Positions 46,994 through 58,017 of a stretch of 64,000 bases of DNA are shown piece by piece (the first letter of the stretch is position 1; each line of letters begins with the position of its first letter). A model generated the notes under the pieces. It saw nothing but the letters and a program-made list of their open reading frames with translations. It made no database searches and was not told where the DNA came from. Source of the DNA: Shouchella lonarensis (lineage in GTDB: Bacteria; Bacillota; Bacilli; Bacillales; Bacillaceae_D); NCBI RefSeq assembly GCF_900096965.1, contig NZ_FMYM01000006.1, positions 154,718 to 218,717 on the forward strand. The letters are read 5' to 3'. Position numbers and translations under genes: made by a program.

Positions 46994-48360
46994 GCGTCGT
47001 CATCCTTATTATCGGTTTGATCTTCTTGCTGATCTTCAGTGCCGCCCTCTTCTGCTTCCTCTATACCTTCTTCATCCACATTTTCATCATCAAAATCTTC
47101 CAAATCACCGAAACCATCGTCCGCTTCAACACCATCAGCTAATTTGACTTTCATATTGTCTTCAAGTTGAATCGACGGGTCAAGCAACAATATGAGTTGA
47201 TCCCCCTCTTCTAAGCCACTTTCAACTTGAATTTCCATGACATCGTCAGCGCCGCCTTCACTTGGTAAACTCTCTTGATTAATGACGATATCCCTGCGAA
47301 CAGCCCGACCGTCTTCGTATACATATACATGGTCGATGCCATCATTTTTATACGCTTCTAGCGGGATCATCATCCCTTCTCTTGTCCCAACAATGATATC
47401 CGCGCGTGCTTGGTACCCCGGACGCAGCTCAGATAAATCTTCGCCCCCTATCTCGATGGTAATGGGATATGTAGCCCCTGCTTCTTCTCCCGGATACATA
47501 TCCATTTCGCCTTCGGATGGGAAATAACCAACTTCAATGACTTTTCCTTCACCCATATAACCGTTTATATCCACATTGACCTCAACATTCTGTCCTTCTT
47601 CCACTTGCAACGTCTGATCCTCAGAAATTGTTCCTTTCAGAATGAATTTATTTAAATCAGCCACTTCTACAAGCGTTTGGTCTGTTTGACCAGAATACGT
47701 ATCAACTGCCTCACCTGGATGATCATTTCTTTTGACGACAGTCCCATTAAAATCACTTTTAACCGTCAATGCTTCTTTTTTCTTTTTCAATGTTTCTAGC
47801 TGTTGCTGTGCTTGTTTTAGCTCACGGTTTGTTGCTTTTCGCTGATTTTCCAGATCTGCTAAACTTTTATCTAGTTCTTTGACAGTCACATCTGGAGGAA
47901 CCTCAATCTCTTCACCTGTATCTTTATCTGCTTCTTTCTTTGGCTTTACAGCGTCACTTTTCTTTTGTTTTTGAATGTCACTTGCTTGTGTTGATAATTC
48001 CGATAACGTTCCTCTATGCGTCTCTAATTCTCCTTGTGCCGCTTCAATCTCAAGGTCAATCTCTTCTGTCGAATACTGCACAATTGGTGTGCCTTTTTTT
48101 ACTTCATCACCAACTTTAACGAGAATTTTGTACTCCGGCTTATCTTCAGACAACGTCACCACTTGTCTTTGTGATAATTCTAATTGTCCTGAGACAGGAA
48201 TTGTGATATCTGAAGCACCATGTGAAACCGGTTGTAACATGACTTCTGGTACCCCTTGATTCCCTGCCGCTTCTTTAGAATTCTTCATTCCAAACATAGA
48301 AAAAGTAGCAAGACCTGCCACAAGTACAAGCCCTATCAACACCTTTTTAACAACCATCAT
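46990..48360 (-). CDS. yknX: RND-type periplasmic adaptor subunit (YknX-like)
   Basis: A 456-aa membrane-fusion protein. One N-terminal membrane segment (about 5-25), a lipoyl-like half (EDKPEYKILVKVGDEVKKG), a long helical hairpin (about 95-200), the second lipoyl half and a beta-barrel. It links the permease to substrate outside the membrane. The C-terminal 45 residues are almost all acidic, with runs of Asp and Glu, which is not usual for the family. The ATG at 48360 overlaps the yknW stop; AGGAGGTG upstream. Confidence 0.88.
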   Translation of the reverse strand: MMVVKKVLIGLVLVAGLATFSMFGMKNSKEAAGNQGVPEVMLQPVSHGASDITIPVSGQLELSQRQVVTLSEDKPEYKILVKVGDEVKKGTPIVQYSTEEIDLEIEAAQGELETHRGTLSELSTQASDIQKQKKSDAVKPKKEADKDTGEEIEVPPDVTVKELDKSLADLENQRKATNRELKQAQQQLETLKKKKEALTVKSDFNGTVVKRNDHPGEAVDTYSGQTDQTLVEVADLNKFILKGTISEDQTLQVEEGQNVEVNVDINGYMGEGKVIEVGYFPSEGEMDMYPGEEAGATYPITIEIGGEDLSELRPGYQARADIIVGTREGMMIPLEAYKNDGIDHVYVYEDGRAVRRDIVINQESLPSEGGADDVMEIQVESGLEEGDQLILLLDPSIQLEDNMKVKLADGVEADDGFGDLEDFDDENVDEEGIEEAEEGGTEDQQEDQTDNKDDDA

Positions 48361-49118
48361 ACAAGCGCACCTCCTAAATGATTGACCAGAAAGTAGCCAA
48401 CTAAGCAACCGAATGCCACTAAAATCGCCACAATTTTACGCATGTGCGCCACCTTTACTAGACCAATCGCAATAAGCACTGCAAATACAATTGCAAAAAC
48501 GTTCAAGGTCGCAAGTAATGAATACCAATTGCTATCTGCATCAACAAAAACAGATGGTGCTGCATATACATACGAGTACGTTGCGTTTACCGTGTTCATA
48601 ATCATAAAGTGGAAAAATCCAACTGCCAACACGAGCGTAGAAAAAACCGTCATCGCATACAACTGATAATAGGTTACTGGTCGCTCACCTATTTTAGCGA
48701 CTAACAAAAACAATAGGGAAAGTAATGCTGGACCTCCCGCAAAAGCAGCTAAAATAAGCACACCAAGACCTAAACCTAAAAGAAGATTTTCCGCTTCAGG
48801 ATTAGCTTTGTCTGCGCCACCTTGCCCTCCAAATTCATCAAAACCCATACCCATACCGCCCATGCTATACATATCCATGCCCAAATTATCTTCCGCCGGC
48901 GCCTCTTTCGGCTCGAACAGTCCGCCTTGGCCAATGAATGCTGGAAAAATCAAGCCGAGTAACACAATCCCAAGTATTAATAAAACTGCACCAGACACAG
49001 CCACTTCTTCCCGCATCCGAACAAACTGTTTCACAGGGCTAATTAAAAATGTTAAAATATTGGCTTTCTCGGGAAAAGTAATCTCTTCCTCAAACCTTGT
49101 CTCTTTAAGTGGTTCCAT
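48357..49118 (-). CDS. yknW: YIP1-domain membrane protein (YknW-like)
   Basis: A 253-aa protein with five hydrophobic segments in the Yip1 layout (first at about 42-64). Between the first two segments lies an acidic, Gly- and Met-rich loop (SMGGMGMGFDEFGGQGG near 86-102). In B. subtilis YknW helps assemble the YknXYZ transporter. First gene of the operon. Confidence 0.85.
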   Translation of the reverse strand: MEPLKETRFEEEITFPEKANILTFLISPVKQFVRMREEVAVSGAVLLILGIVLLGLIFPAFIGQGGLFEPKEAPAEDNLGMDMYSMGGMGMGFDEFGGQGGADKANPEAENLLLGLGLGVLILAAFAGGPALLSLLFLLVAKIGERPVTYYQLYAMTVFSTLVLAVGFFHFMIMNTVNATYSYVYAAPSVFVDADSNWYSLLATLNVFAIVFAVLIAIGLVKVAHMRKIVAILVAFGCLVGYFLVNHLGGALV

Positions 49119-49551
49119 TCTTTATATTCCCCCTTCTATTTTGTTGAATTATTTTCTACGCGATTCTCTATTTTCTATTGATACTTTAATGTGACAAAAA
49201 AGTAGTGCAGACTTCTTGAAAATAGTTTATCATCAAATATGTCACACCGTAAAGAAGAATAGCAGATCGTGTATGTACTTTTCGGTTCATACACATAATA
49301 CGACACATTGTTGTAAACGTCTAGCTTTTCGCGAGCATTTAGACAATTTTACATAATGGGAGGGGATTATAGGTAGTTTCGGAATCATTGCCTTTCACTA
49401 TGGTGAAAACACAGCAGAAAGTAGCATGCGCTCTTTGATTTCATATTATCGTCCAACACAACCATCACATTTTTCATTTACAATTAAATGTGATATGTTA
49501 AGTATCTACTAGTTTTATAATTTGATGCTATTATTTTTAGGAGGCACTTAC
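49119..49551. other. intergenic region between the ykn operon and the GrpB-family gene
   Basis: Two divergent promoters must lie here. On the minus strand TTGTCA (49196-49191) with AAAATA 17 bases later is a weak candidate for yknW; no sigma-W signature (TGAAAC-16-CGTA) was found. On the plus strand an ORF without a standard start codon (49366-49512) follows GGGAGGGG; it has no family I recognise. Confidence 0.5.
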
Positions 49552-50085
49552 ATGCTTGGGCTTAAAAATGGTCACATTGAACTCACTCCATACAATCCAA
49601 AATGGCAGTCACTGTTTCACGAGGAAAAAGAAAGACTACTACAGATGTTGGCACCTTTCAATCCTTTGATTGAACATATCGGTTCAACCGCAATTCCCAG
49701 TATTTGCGCAAAACCAATGCTCGATGTGCTCATTGGACTACCGTCTCTCACGATGGCGCAGAGGTTCCCTAAGGAAACACTCAAACAACATCATATTTAT
49801 CCTTTAGAGAGAGTAAAGATCCAAGGGAAAATTGTTTATGCACAATTTTCTGATGTGGAAGAAGCAATAAAAACGATGGTTTTACATATCGTAGAAAAAG
49901 ATGGACAATGGTGGCGAGATCACTTATATTTCCGTGACTATTTGCGTACTCATGAGGATGCACGCCTGCGCTATGAGCAGCTGAAAAAACATCTTGCTGA
50001 ACGCCATGCAACGAACCAAAACGATTACAGTAACGCAAAAGAATCTTTTGTAAAAGAGATTTTGGCAACCCGCGAAGGAAAATAG
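49552..50085 (+). CDS. GrpB family protein (nucleotidyltransferase-like fold, UPF0157)
   Basis: A 177-aa protein. The conserved signature EHIGSTAIPSICAKPMLDVLIGLP (about 38-61) has the Gly-Ser and double-Asp-like arrangement of the family, and the C-terminal part holds LYFRDYLRTHEDARLRYEQLKKHLA. Members are found next to many functions and the substrate is not known. The ATG at 49552 follows AGGAGG; the frame is open 10 codons further without a ribosome site. Confidence 0.88.
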   Translation: MLGLKNGHIELTPYNPKWQSLFHEEKERLLQMLAPFNPLIEHIGSTAIPSICAKPMLDVLIGLPSLTMAQRFPKETLKQHHIYPLERVKIQGKIVYAQFSDVEEAIKTMVLHIVEKDGQWWRDHLYFRDYLRTHEDARLRYEQLKKHLAERHATNQNDYSNAKESFVKEILATREGK

Positions 50086-50283
50086 AGACATCTTCATCAC
50101 AGCCCTTTCTTTCTATTTCTTCTGTATCCAAGCGGTCAACTCTCCCTTTATCACCGAGAGCAAGTGCTCCCATGGAAAAGAATTCGGGACATTCCTATTT
50201 TTTCTCGATTCATACTTTCAAACCAAAGCATCGCTAAAGATGATGCAACTACATGCGGTTATATTCTTGTTACAATACGCTCG

Positions 50284-50310
50284 AAAAAGAGGCTGCATAC
50301 AACAGCCCCT
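50284..50310 (-). terminator. leuS terminator
   Basis: AGGGGCTG/CAGCCTCT stem (50288-50310) with one G-U pair; on the minus strand it is followed by TTTTTC. It lies 13 bases after the leuS stop. The stretch 50086-50283 between it and the convergent GrpB gene shows no other feature. Confidence 0.75.
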
Positions 50311-50322
50311 TCCTCATTCCTT

Positions 50323-52737
50323 CTATCCAACAACAATATTCACAAGCTTCCCTGGTACCGCAATGACCTTCCGGATCGACTTATCACCAATCGCGGTTTG
50401 CACTTTTTCATCTGCTTGCGCAATTTCCGCCATTTCTTCACGTGACACGTCTTTTGCGACTGTCAACTTCGCCTTTACCTTCCCATTAATTTGGACAACC
50501 ACTTCTATCTCATTGTCAACAAGGAGTGCTTCATCATGCGTTGGCCATTCCGCATATGCAATCGTCTCACGATAACCAAGCCTTTGCCACAGTTCTTCTG
50601 CTAGGTGCGGTGCCACAGGAGAAAGCAATTTGACAAATCCTTCAATCAACGTTTTTGGTAGCACCGCTTGCTTATTGCCCTCATTCACAAACACCATCAG
50701 TTGCGAGATCCCCGTGTTAAAGCGCAAAGCTGTAAAGTCTTCGGTCACTTTTTTCACCGTTTGATGATAGGTACGCACAAACGCTGTTTCACCTTCTGTG
50801 TCTTGCACTTTCTCACTCAGTTCTCCTGTTTCTTCCTGAACAATGAGGCGCCACACCCGTTCTAAGAAGCGCCGAGCCCCGTCTAATCCGTTCGTCGACC
50901 ACGTCACCGATGCTTCGAGCGGTCCCATAAACATTTCATATAACCGAAGTGTGTCCGCACCGTGGCTTCGCACAATATCATCAGGATTGACGACGTTCCC
51001 TTTTGATTTACTCATCTTTTCGTTGTTTTCGCCGAGGATCATTCCTTGGTTAAAAAGTTTTTGAAACGGTTCTTTTGTCGGAACAACACCGATGTCGTAC
51101 AACACTTTATGCCAGAAACGGGCGTATAACAAGTGCAACACCGCGTGCTCTACCCCGCCGATATACGTATCAACTGGCAACCATTTTTTGAGCTTCTCCG
51201 GGTCAGCAAGTGCTTTGTCATTGTGTGGATCAATGTAGCGCAAATAGTACCATGAGCTCCCTGCCCATTGCGGCATCGTATTTGTTTCTCGGCGACCCTT
51301 CATCCCTGTCTTTGGATCTGTCACTGTTAACCAATCGGTCGCATTGGCTAGTGGAGATTCGCCAGTTCCTGACGGCTTAAAGACGGAGAGCTCCGGCAAT
51401 TCTAATGGCAATTCCTCTTCAGGGACAGGTGTCATCGAACCGTCTTCCCAGTGAATCATTGGAATCGGCTCACCCCAATAACGTTGCCGACTAAATAACC
51501 AATCGCGCAAACGATACGTTACTTTCCGTGTACCTTTTTTATTCTCTTCCAACCAAGCGATCATCTCTGCTATCGCTGCCTCATTCGTTAAGCCATTTAA
51601 AAAGTCGGAGTTAATATGCGTGCCATCTTCCGTGTAAGCTGCCTCATTGATGTTCCCACCAGCAACGACTTCACGAATTGGCAATGAAAATGTCCGGGCG
51701 AAATCATAATCACGCTCGTCGTGGGCAGGGACAGCCATCACTGCACCTGTACCGTAACTAGCAAGCACGTAATCAGCAAGCCAAACCGGAATCTTCTCCC
51801 CGTTCACTGGGTTTGTCGCATACGCGCCAGTAAAGACGCCGCTTTTTTCCTTTGCTAGCTCTGTCCGTTCTAAATCACTTTTTGTTGCTACTTGCTTTTT
51901 ATATGCCTCAACTGCTTCTTTTTGTGCTTTAGTTGTGATTTGGTCGACAAGGGCATGCTCTGGTGCAAGCACGACGTACGTTGCCCCAAATAACGTATCC
52001 GCTCGGGTCGTAAAGACGCGCACTTCATGATCTTCGACAGGGAAAGTGACTTCCGCGCCTTCTGACTTGCCAATCCAGTTGCGCTGCATTTCTTTTAAGC
52101 TTTCCGGCCAATCTAGCTCATCTAAGTCCGCCAGTAACCGCTCGGCATATTCGGTAATTTTTAACACCCATTGCTTCATGGGGCGGCGCTCTACTGGATG
52201 ACCACCACGCTCACTCACGCCATCAATGACTTCTTCATTCGCAAGAACCGTACCGAGCGCCGGACACCAATTGACAGCCACTTCGTCAATATATGCAAGT
52301 CCTTTTTCATATAACTTAATGAAAATCCACTGTGTCCACTTATAATAGCTAGGATCTGTCGTATTAATTTCCCGTGACCAGTCGTATGAAAAACCGAGTT
52401 CTTTCATTTGCCGCTTGAATGTCGCCACATTCTCTGCCGTAAAGTCGGCTGGATGGTTGCCTGTATCAAGCGCGTATTGCTCAGCGGGTAAACCAAATGC
52501 ATCCCAGCCCATCGGATGAAGGACATTGTATCCTTGCATTCGCTTCATACGTGCCAAAATGTCTGTTGCGGTGTACCCTTCTGGATGCCCAACGTGCAAT
52601 CCTGAGCCAGATGGGTACGGGAACATATCTAATACATAAAATGCCGGGGCATCCCCTTCTTCTTTCGTTTTAAATGTTTGCAACTCATCCCAATAACGTT
52701 GCCACTTTTGTTCAATTGTTTGATGTGAAAATGACAT
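50323..52737 (-). CDS. leuS: leucine-tRNA ligase
   Basis: An 804-aa class I synthetase. The HIGH-type motif is [17 protein letters not shown] (about 40-56), the CP1 editing domain is at about 225-420, and the KMSKS loop is [10 protein letters not shown] (about 577). The catalytic zinc-like insert and anticodon domain follow. The ATG at 52737 has AAAGGAGG upstream; the open frame before it is the T-box leader. Confidence 0.98.
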   Translation of the reverse strand: MSFSHQTIEQKWQRYWDELQTFKTKEEGDAPAFYVLDMFPYPSGSGLHVGHPEGYTATDILARMKRMQGYNVLHPMGWDAFGLPAEQYALDTGNHPADFTAENVATFKRQMKELGFSYDWSREINTTDPSYYKWTQWIFIKLYEKGLAYIDEVAVNWCPALGTVLANEEVIDGVSERGGHPVERRPMKQWVLKITEYAERLLADLDELDWPESLKEMQRNWIGKSEGAEVTFPVEDHEVRVFTTRADTLFGATYVVLAPEHALVDQITTKAQKEAVEAYKKQVATKSDLERTELAKEKSGVFTGAYATNPVNGEKIPVWLADYVLASYGTGAVMAVPAHDERDYDFARTFSLPIREVVAGGNINEAAYTEDGTHINSDFLNGLTNEAAIAEMIAWLEENKKGTRKVTYRLRDWLFSRQRYWGEPIPMIHWEDGSMTPVPEEELPLELPELSVFKPSGTGESPLANATDWLTVTDPKTGMKGRRETNTMPQWAGSSWYYLRYIDPHNDKALADPEKLKKWLPVDTYIGGVEHAVLHLLYARFWHKVLYDIGVVPTKEPFQKLFNQGMILGENNEKMSKSKGNVVNPDDIVRSHGADTLRLYEMFMGPLEASVTWSTNGLDGARRFLERVWRLIVQEETGELSEKVQDTEGETAFVRTYHQTVKKVTEDFTALRFNTGISQLMVFVNEGNKQAVLPKTLIEGFVKLLSPVAPHLAEELWQRLGYRETIAYAEWPTHDEALLVDNEIEVVVQINGKVKAKLTVAKDVSREEMAEIAQADEKVQTAIGDKSIRKVIAVPGKLVNIVVG

Positions 52738-52772
52738 GTCTTTCGCCTCCTTTGTTAATATAAAACACAAAA

Positions 52773-53013
52773 AACGCCCTCCCAATAAAGGGACGAGCGT
52801 TATTGACTCCCGCGGTACCACCCACATTAACAGACATACTGCCTGTTCACTTACACATAACGGTGTGTACCGTCAAAGGTTACAATTGCGTTCACCTTTA
52901 ATACTAAATGGCGAGTTCACATGCGCTGTTGACTGACTCGCACCAACCGTCAGTTCTCTTTTTCCGAGCAACACGTTACTACTCCACTATCATCGTTTTC
53001 CATTATGAATGAT
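52773..53013 (-). promoter_or_regulatory. leucine T-box leader of leuS
   Basis: The T-box core GGGTGGTACCGCGG (52823-52810) is complete. Upstream elements include AGTA near the base of stem I and the specifier region GAACTCGCC, in which CTC (52915-52913) is a leucine codon. Downstream is the terminator AACGCTCGTCCC/GGGAGGGCGTT (52773-52801) with six T. Uncharged tRNA-Leu would prevent termination. Confidence 0.92.
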
Positions 53014-53016
53014 GTT

Positions 53017-53046
53017 ATTGTATGCGAAAGAGGGGCAAGAAGTCAA
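53017..53046 (-). promoter_or_regulatory. sigma-A promoter of leuS
   Basis: TTGACT (53046-53041; a second overlapping TTGACT ends at 53051), 18 bases, TACAAT (53022-53017). It lies directly behind ldh, whose terminator is not visible. Confidence 0.75.
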
Positions 53047-53067
53047 GTCAAACAACAAAACTTTGCC

Positions 53068-54074
<1,007 letters not shown>

Positions 54075-54144
54075 TATAATTCTATTATGGATCTTTTTGT
54101 TTCCTAAAGCAACATATTTATATACTTATGTATGACAAAATAGC

Positions 54145-54190
54145 AAACAAGCCTTCTTCTTTAAAAAGCTTGGCTTTAATGCGCTTGTTT
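54145..54190 (-). terminator. possible terminator upstream of ldh
   Basis: AAACAAGC (54145-54152) pairs with GCTTGTTT (54183-54190), with an inner AAGCC/GGCTT pair. A second stem GAGGCTAT/ATAGCCTC (54203-54230) begins right after the MFS gene stop. Either may end the MFS transcript. Confidence 0.5.
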
Positions 54191-54230
54191 TATGCACACT
54201 TGGAGGCTATCGTCGTGTAACCATAGCCTC

Positions 54231-55427
54231 TTATACAAGTCGTACATCTTCAGTTTTCTCTTTTTTCAATGGACAATCATAAAAACGGACGAGCGGCAAG
54301 GCACATAAAAGGAGCACACTGATGATCATGAGTAAGACATGCATAGAATAATGGTCAACAATCATGCCACCAAATAAAGGACCAATCATCCGTCCCCCCG
54401 TAGATACACTACCAACAATCCCTTGATACATTCCCGACTTCCCGGGTGGTGCTAATTGGCTCGCAATCGTTGGCACCGCTGGCCAAACGAACATCTCACC
54501 GAGAGTCAAAATGAGCATTGCGCACAGGAACATCGAAAAGGCACTTGCCTGCGTCAGCACAAGATAAGAAATAGAAAAAACAATGATGCCGGTAGTCACT
54601 TGTCCCTTCATCGACAGCTTTCCTTTGTGAATGAGCCATTTCACAAGTGGTTGGGCAAATACAATGAGTAAGCCATTGATTGTCCATAGCAAACTATAAT
54701 AAGGAAGGGGCAATCCAAGCACTTGCATATGCACACTGACATTCGCTTGCCACTGCGTATAACCGATCCAGCAAATGAGAAAAGCAGCGCAAATGAGTAA
54801 CAAAGAATGCAGCCGATATTGCTTTTTAAAGGACGTACGTGCCTGTTGCAGTCGTGCGTCCGCTGTCGTCTGTTGCTGCGCTTTAAATGGTCGGAAAAAA
54901 ATGACCACAAAAATGAGTAGGCCTACATACATGAGCGCATTGGCAATGAACACATCTGTGAGACGAACCAATGTGATGACGGCAATCAGTGCGGTACCAA
55001 GGGAGACACCGACATTTTGGGCAACATAAACGGCATTAAATGGACGACGGCCTCCGTCCGGCCACAAACTCCCTGCGAGTGCGTACATGGACGGCATCAT
55101 CATACCCGAGCCTAAGCCAATGCCGACTAGAAATAATGCATATAATGCATACGTTTCAAAAAAAAGCGCGAGTGAGATGGAAGAAATGACGGCAATTGTA
55201 ATTGCTGCAACTAATCCTGGATAAACACCGACCTTATCAAACAGTCGTCCGCCAATTAAATTTCCCGTCACGCCTGCAGCTGCATTGAGCATGAGCACAA
55301 AACCTGAAGCAGTCAACGATTGCCCTAATACGTCATGCATAATGACAGCATTTAATGGCCACAGAAAAGACGCACCGGTTACATTGATTACAACAGCAAT
55401 GATGAGTACCCACATCGACTTAGGCAT
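54231..55427 (-). CDS. yttB: MFS transporter (YttB-like)
   Basis: A 398-aa transporter with 12 hydrophobic segments. The MFS loop motif GNLIGGRLFDKVG is between segments 2 and 3, and the central basic loop is at about 185-210. A drug or metabolite efflux role is possible but the substrate cannot be read. The ATG at 55427 follows GGAGG; a GTG six codons upstream overlaps the ribosome site. It diverges from mnmM. Confidence 0.85.
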   Translation of the reverse strand: MPKSMWVLIIAVVINVTGASFLWPLNAVIMHDVLGQSLTASGFVLMLNAAAGVTGNLIGGRLFDKVGVYPGLVAAITIAVISSISLALFFETYALYALFLVGIGLGSGMMMPSMYALAGSLWPDGGRRPFNAVYVAQNVGVSLGTALIAVITLVRLTDVFIANALMYVGLLIFVVIFFRPFKAQQQTTADARLQQARTSFKKQYRLHSLLLICAAFLICWIGYTQWQANVSVHMQVLGLPLPYYSLLWTINGLLIVFAQPLVKWLIHKGKLSMKGQVTTGIIVFSISYLVLTQASAFSMFLCAMLILTLGEMFVWPAVPTIASQLAPPGKSGMYQGIVGSVSTGGRMIGPLFGGMIVDHYSMHVLLMIISVLLLCALPLVRFYDCPLKKEKTEDVRLV

Positions 55428-55596
55428 GTCTTTTCCTCCTCTCACTTATCTACTTACAACATTTTACTTTAACTTATGGTAGTGTAGCTGCTCCAACTAA
55501 AAAAGGCAATGAAAATGACTTCGCCTAAACAATGCAATTATGGTACACTCTTTTTGTAAGATACTACGCTTCATACTGAACATAAGGAGAGACGGT

Positions 55597-56169
55597 ATGA
55601 CTACACTATTAGGTCCGATCCCTTTTGCACACACGCTCCTGGCACAAACAGTGAAGCCAGGTGATACAGTCATTGATGCGACGGTGGGCAACGGGCACGA
55701 CACATTGTTTTTGGCAAAAATTGTCGGTGATACCGGGCACGTAATTGGTACAGATATTCAACCGGCCGCGATTGCCCGCACAACGGAACGCTTGAAAACA
55801 GCCGGTGTCAATGACCGCGTATCTTTATATTGCCAAGGCCACGAAACATTAGCAGAAATCTCAGCTTTCCGGAATTCGGTGATCACCGGAGCCATTTTTA
55901 ACCTCGGCTATTTACCAAGAGGCGATAAGTCCATTACGACTACAGGCAGTGCAACAGTCCACGCACTTCATACCATCTTGTCACAACTAAAGCAACATGG
56001 ACTCGTTGTCCTTGTCATATATTCCGGACACGAAACAGGAAAACAAGAAAAAGACACCGTATTAAATCGTGTCACTGCCCTATCACAAACCGACTTTCAT
56101 GTACTACAGTATGCTTTTATCAACCAACAAAATGATCCACCTTTTGTCATTGCAATTGAAAAAAGATAA
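55597..56169 (+). CDS. mnmM: tRNA (mnm5s2U34) methyltransferase MnmM (YtqB)
   Basis: A 190-aa class I SAM methyltransferase. Motif I is DATVGNGHDTLFLA (about 28-41), and motif II-like VIGTDIQPAA follows. The C-terminal region has LGYLPRGDK and YSGHETGK, which are characteristic for YtqB. B. subtilis YtqB is reported to methylate 5-aminomethyl-U34 of tRNA. The start at 55597 follows AAGGAGA. Carbonic anhydrase ytiB is 21 bases downstream. Confidence 0.9.
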   Translation: MTTLLGPIPFAHTLLAQTVKPGDTVIDATVGNGHDTLFLAKIVGDTGHVIGTDIQPAAIARTTERLKTAGVNDRVSLYCQGHETLAEISAFRNSVITGAIFNLGYLPRGDKSITTTGSATVHALHTILSQLKQHGLVVLVIYSGHETGKQEKDTVLNRVTALSQTDFHVLQYAFINQQNDPPFVIAIEKR

Positions 56170-56190
56170 CCAATGGAAGGGGCCATTATC

Positions 56191-56754
56191 ATGACGCAAT
56201 TAGACAACATTTTATCCTTTAATCAAACATTCGTTGCCAATGAGGACTATAAACGTTTCACCACCACAAAATTTCCGGAAAAAAAGATTGTCATTTTAAC
56301 ATGCATGGACACCCGGCTCGTCGAGTTGCTGCACGCATCTATGAACCTACGTAATGGTGACGCAAAAATTATCCGCAATGCTGGCGCGGTCATTTCTCAT
56401 CCGTTCGGAAGCATTATGCGTAGTATTTTAGTCGCTATTTATGAACTTGGCGCAGAAGAAGTGTATGTCATCGGTCATCATGGCTGCGGCATGACGGGTT
56501 TATCAGCACCATCTATCCTTGAAAAAGCAGAAGGGCGCGGGGTAGACCTTGACCAAATTGCATCACTAGAATATGCAGGTGTCGATATTCACCAATTTTT
56601 GTCTGGCTTCGACGATGTAAAAGAAAGCGTGCGCCACAGTGTCGACACGATTGTCCACCACCCGCTCCTCCCAAGCGATGTGCGCGTCCATGGGCTTGTA
56701 ATTGATCCAGAGACGGGAGAGCTCGAGTTATTGGTGCGGGATTTACAGGCGTGA
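56191..56754 (+). CDS. ytiB: beta-class carbonic anhydrase (YtiB)
   Basis: A 187-aa zinc enzyme that interconverts CO2 and bicarbonate. Zinc ligands: Cys in LTCMDTRL (Cys37-Asp-Arg dyad) and His-x2-Cys in GHHGCGM (about 97-103). The ATG at 56191 has GGAAGGGG upstream. Second gene of a unit with mnmM. Family length is normal for the short Gram-positive form. Confidence 0.92.
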   Translation: MTQLDNILSFNQTFVANEDYKRFTTTKFPEKKIVILTCMDTRLVELLHASMNLRNGDAKIIRNAGAVISHPFGSIMRSILVAIYELGAEEVYVIGHHGCGMTGLSAPSILEKAEGRGVDLDQIASLEYAGVDIHQFLSGFDDVKESVRHSVDTIVHHPLLPSDVRVHGLVIDPETGELELLVRDLQA

Positions 56755-56780
56755 TCTGAAAGCTCATCGTTGTTCTAAAT

Positions 56781-56820
56781 AGAAGCTGGTAACCTGCTTA
56801 ACACAGGTTCGCCAGCTTCT
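56781..56820. terminator. bidirectional terminator between ytiB and ytpB
   Basis: AGAAGCTGG/CCAGCTTCT outer stem with ACCTG/CAGGT inner stem (56781-56820). The T-run is short on both sides, so efficiency is uncertain. Confidence 0.7.
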
Positions 56821-56827
56821 ATCCACC

Positions 56828-57886
56828 TCACTTCCGCCTAAAAATCCGGCTATTCATTAAGAAAAAGAAAAACGTATGCAGTCCACCTGTCTTAAAAATT
56901 TCTTTTGACTGCCCCTTGAGCTCAGGGTCCTTTTGGACTTTCTCGTCCGCCAAATATAGCGCAATGACCCCACGAATCAACATCCGATGAAATTTTGGAT
57001 CCGGCAACTCAGAAAGGGTCTCTTCTGCTTTCCTAACAAAATACCGGAAACGCTCCTCCATTTGCTCCTTGCTGTCATAGTAAAACAAGAAATTCAACTC
57101 ATCGTCCGCGATATCTTCTTTTTGGTCAATAAAATAATCAAGCAAAATGTGCATCCCTTGAACGTACGGATAATAGCCATCACAAATCGTTTGTGCAAGC
57201 TCCCAAGAGACATCGGGCTTCGTCGCATACGTTGCCATCGTATAAATCGCTAATGTCGACGCCGTGCACGCCGCAAATTCATACCATGTCATCTCCTCAG
57301 GGAGATCATGGCGATGTTTCTCAAAAAACGCTTTTAAGAGTGGTTCACGATCCTCTTTTTTTACATGCTTGTATACTTGCAAGTCACCATACAAACCACT
57401 CATTTTCAGCATGTGCGGCTGAAACACGGTAAAAGACGGAAATGTCGTGACAATCTTTTGGCAGTTTTCTACTAACGCTTGTAAATAACCGCCGTCGTCT
57501 TTCTGCGCGCGATAAGCATAATAATCTTCGTGCGCCACCCCAGGTTGAAGCGCAATGAGCAACGCATTGTGCAACGCCCGAAAATCATTTGGATCCAGTG
57601 AGTCACTTTGGTCACATAGGTTGTCTAAGTAATCACAAATCAATTGGTAAGAAATAATAAACTGAATAAGCTCCTCAAAGTGACCTTGTGCCGCTAGCCC
57701 ATAAACACCGCCACCTTCACAATGAAACTTTTTCCGCGCCAGGGCATCAAGGGCTTGGCTTCGTAATTCCGGATCAGGAATCGTTTGCGCGCGATTTATC
57801 CACGCATCATAATGTTTATGAACAGTCGGGATCACCTTTCGATAAATCCGATACAACAGCGGTATTGCAGTTGTTGGTGCTGACAA
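56828..57886 (-). CDS. ytpB: tetraprenyl-beta-curcumene synthase (YtpB)
   Basis: A 352-aa DUF2600 protein. The first Asp-rich motif is DYLDN (about 85-89), and a second acidic segment lies near HILLDYFIDQKEDIADDELN (about 245-264). In B. subtilis it cyclises tetraprenyl diphosphate to tetraprenyl-beta-curcumene, precursor of the C35 sesquarterpenes found in spores. The gene is convergent with ytiB. The expected partner cyclase (SqhC) is not in this window. Confidence 0.92.
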   Translation of the reverse strand: MSAPTTAIPLLYRIYRKVIPTVHKHYDAWINRAQTIPDPELRSQALDALARKKFHCEGGGVYGLAAQGHFEELIQFIISYQLICDYLDNLCDQSDSLDPNDFRALHNALLIALQPGVAHEDYYAYRAQKDDGGYLQALVENCQKIVTTFPSFTVFQPHMLKMSGLYGDLQVYKHVKKEDREPLLKAFFEKHRHDLPEEMTWYEFAACTASTLAIYTMATYATKPDVSWELAQTICDGYYPYVQGMHILLDYFIDQKEDIADDELNFLFYYDSKEQMEERFRYFVRKAEETLSELPDPKFHRMLIRGVIALYLADEKVQKDPELKGQSKEIFKTGGLHTFFFFLMNSRIFRRK

Positions 57887-58017
57887 ATAAAAACACTCCT
57901 TCTATTGTAAACACGACACCCAACATTCCTTATTAGACATCTCGCTTGTCGCATCCACCTCTTTTAGGTTACACTCATTATAACGCTTTTTAACTTTATC
58001 GAAAAGGAAGTGCACCT

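Noticed and set aside
49119..49210. sigma-W promoter before yknW
   Set aside because: A CGTA occurs, but no TGAAAC 16-17 bases upstream of it.
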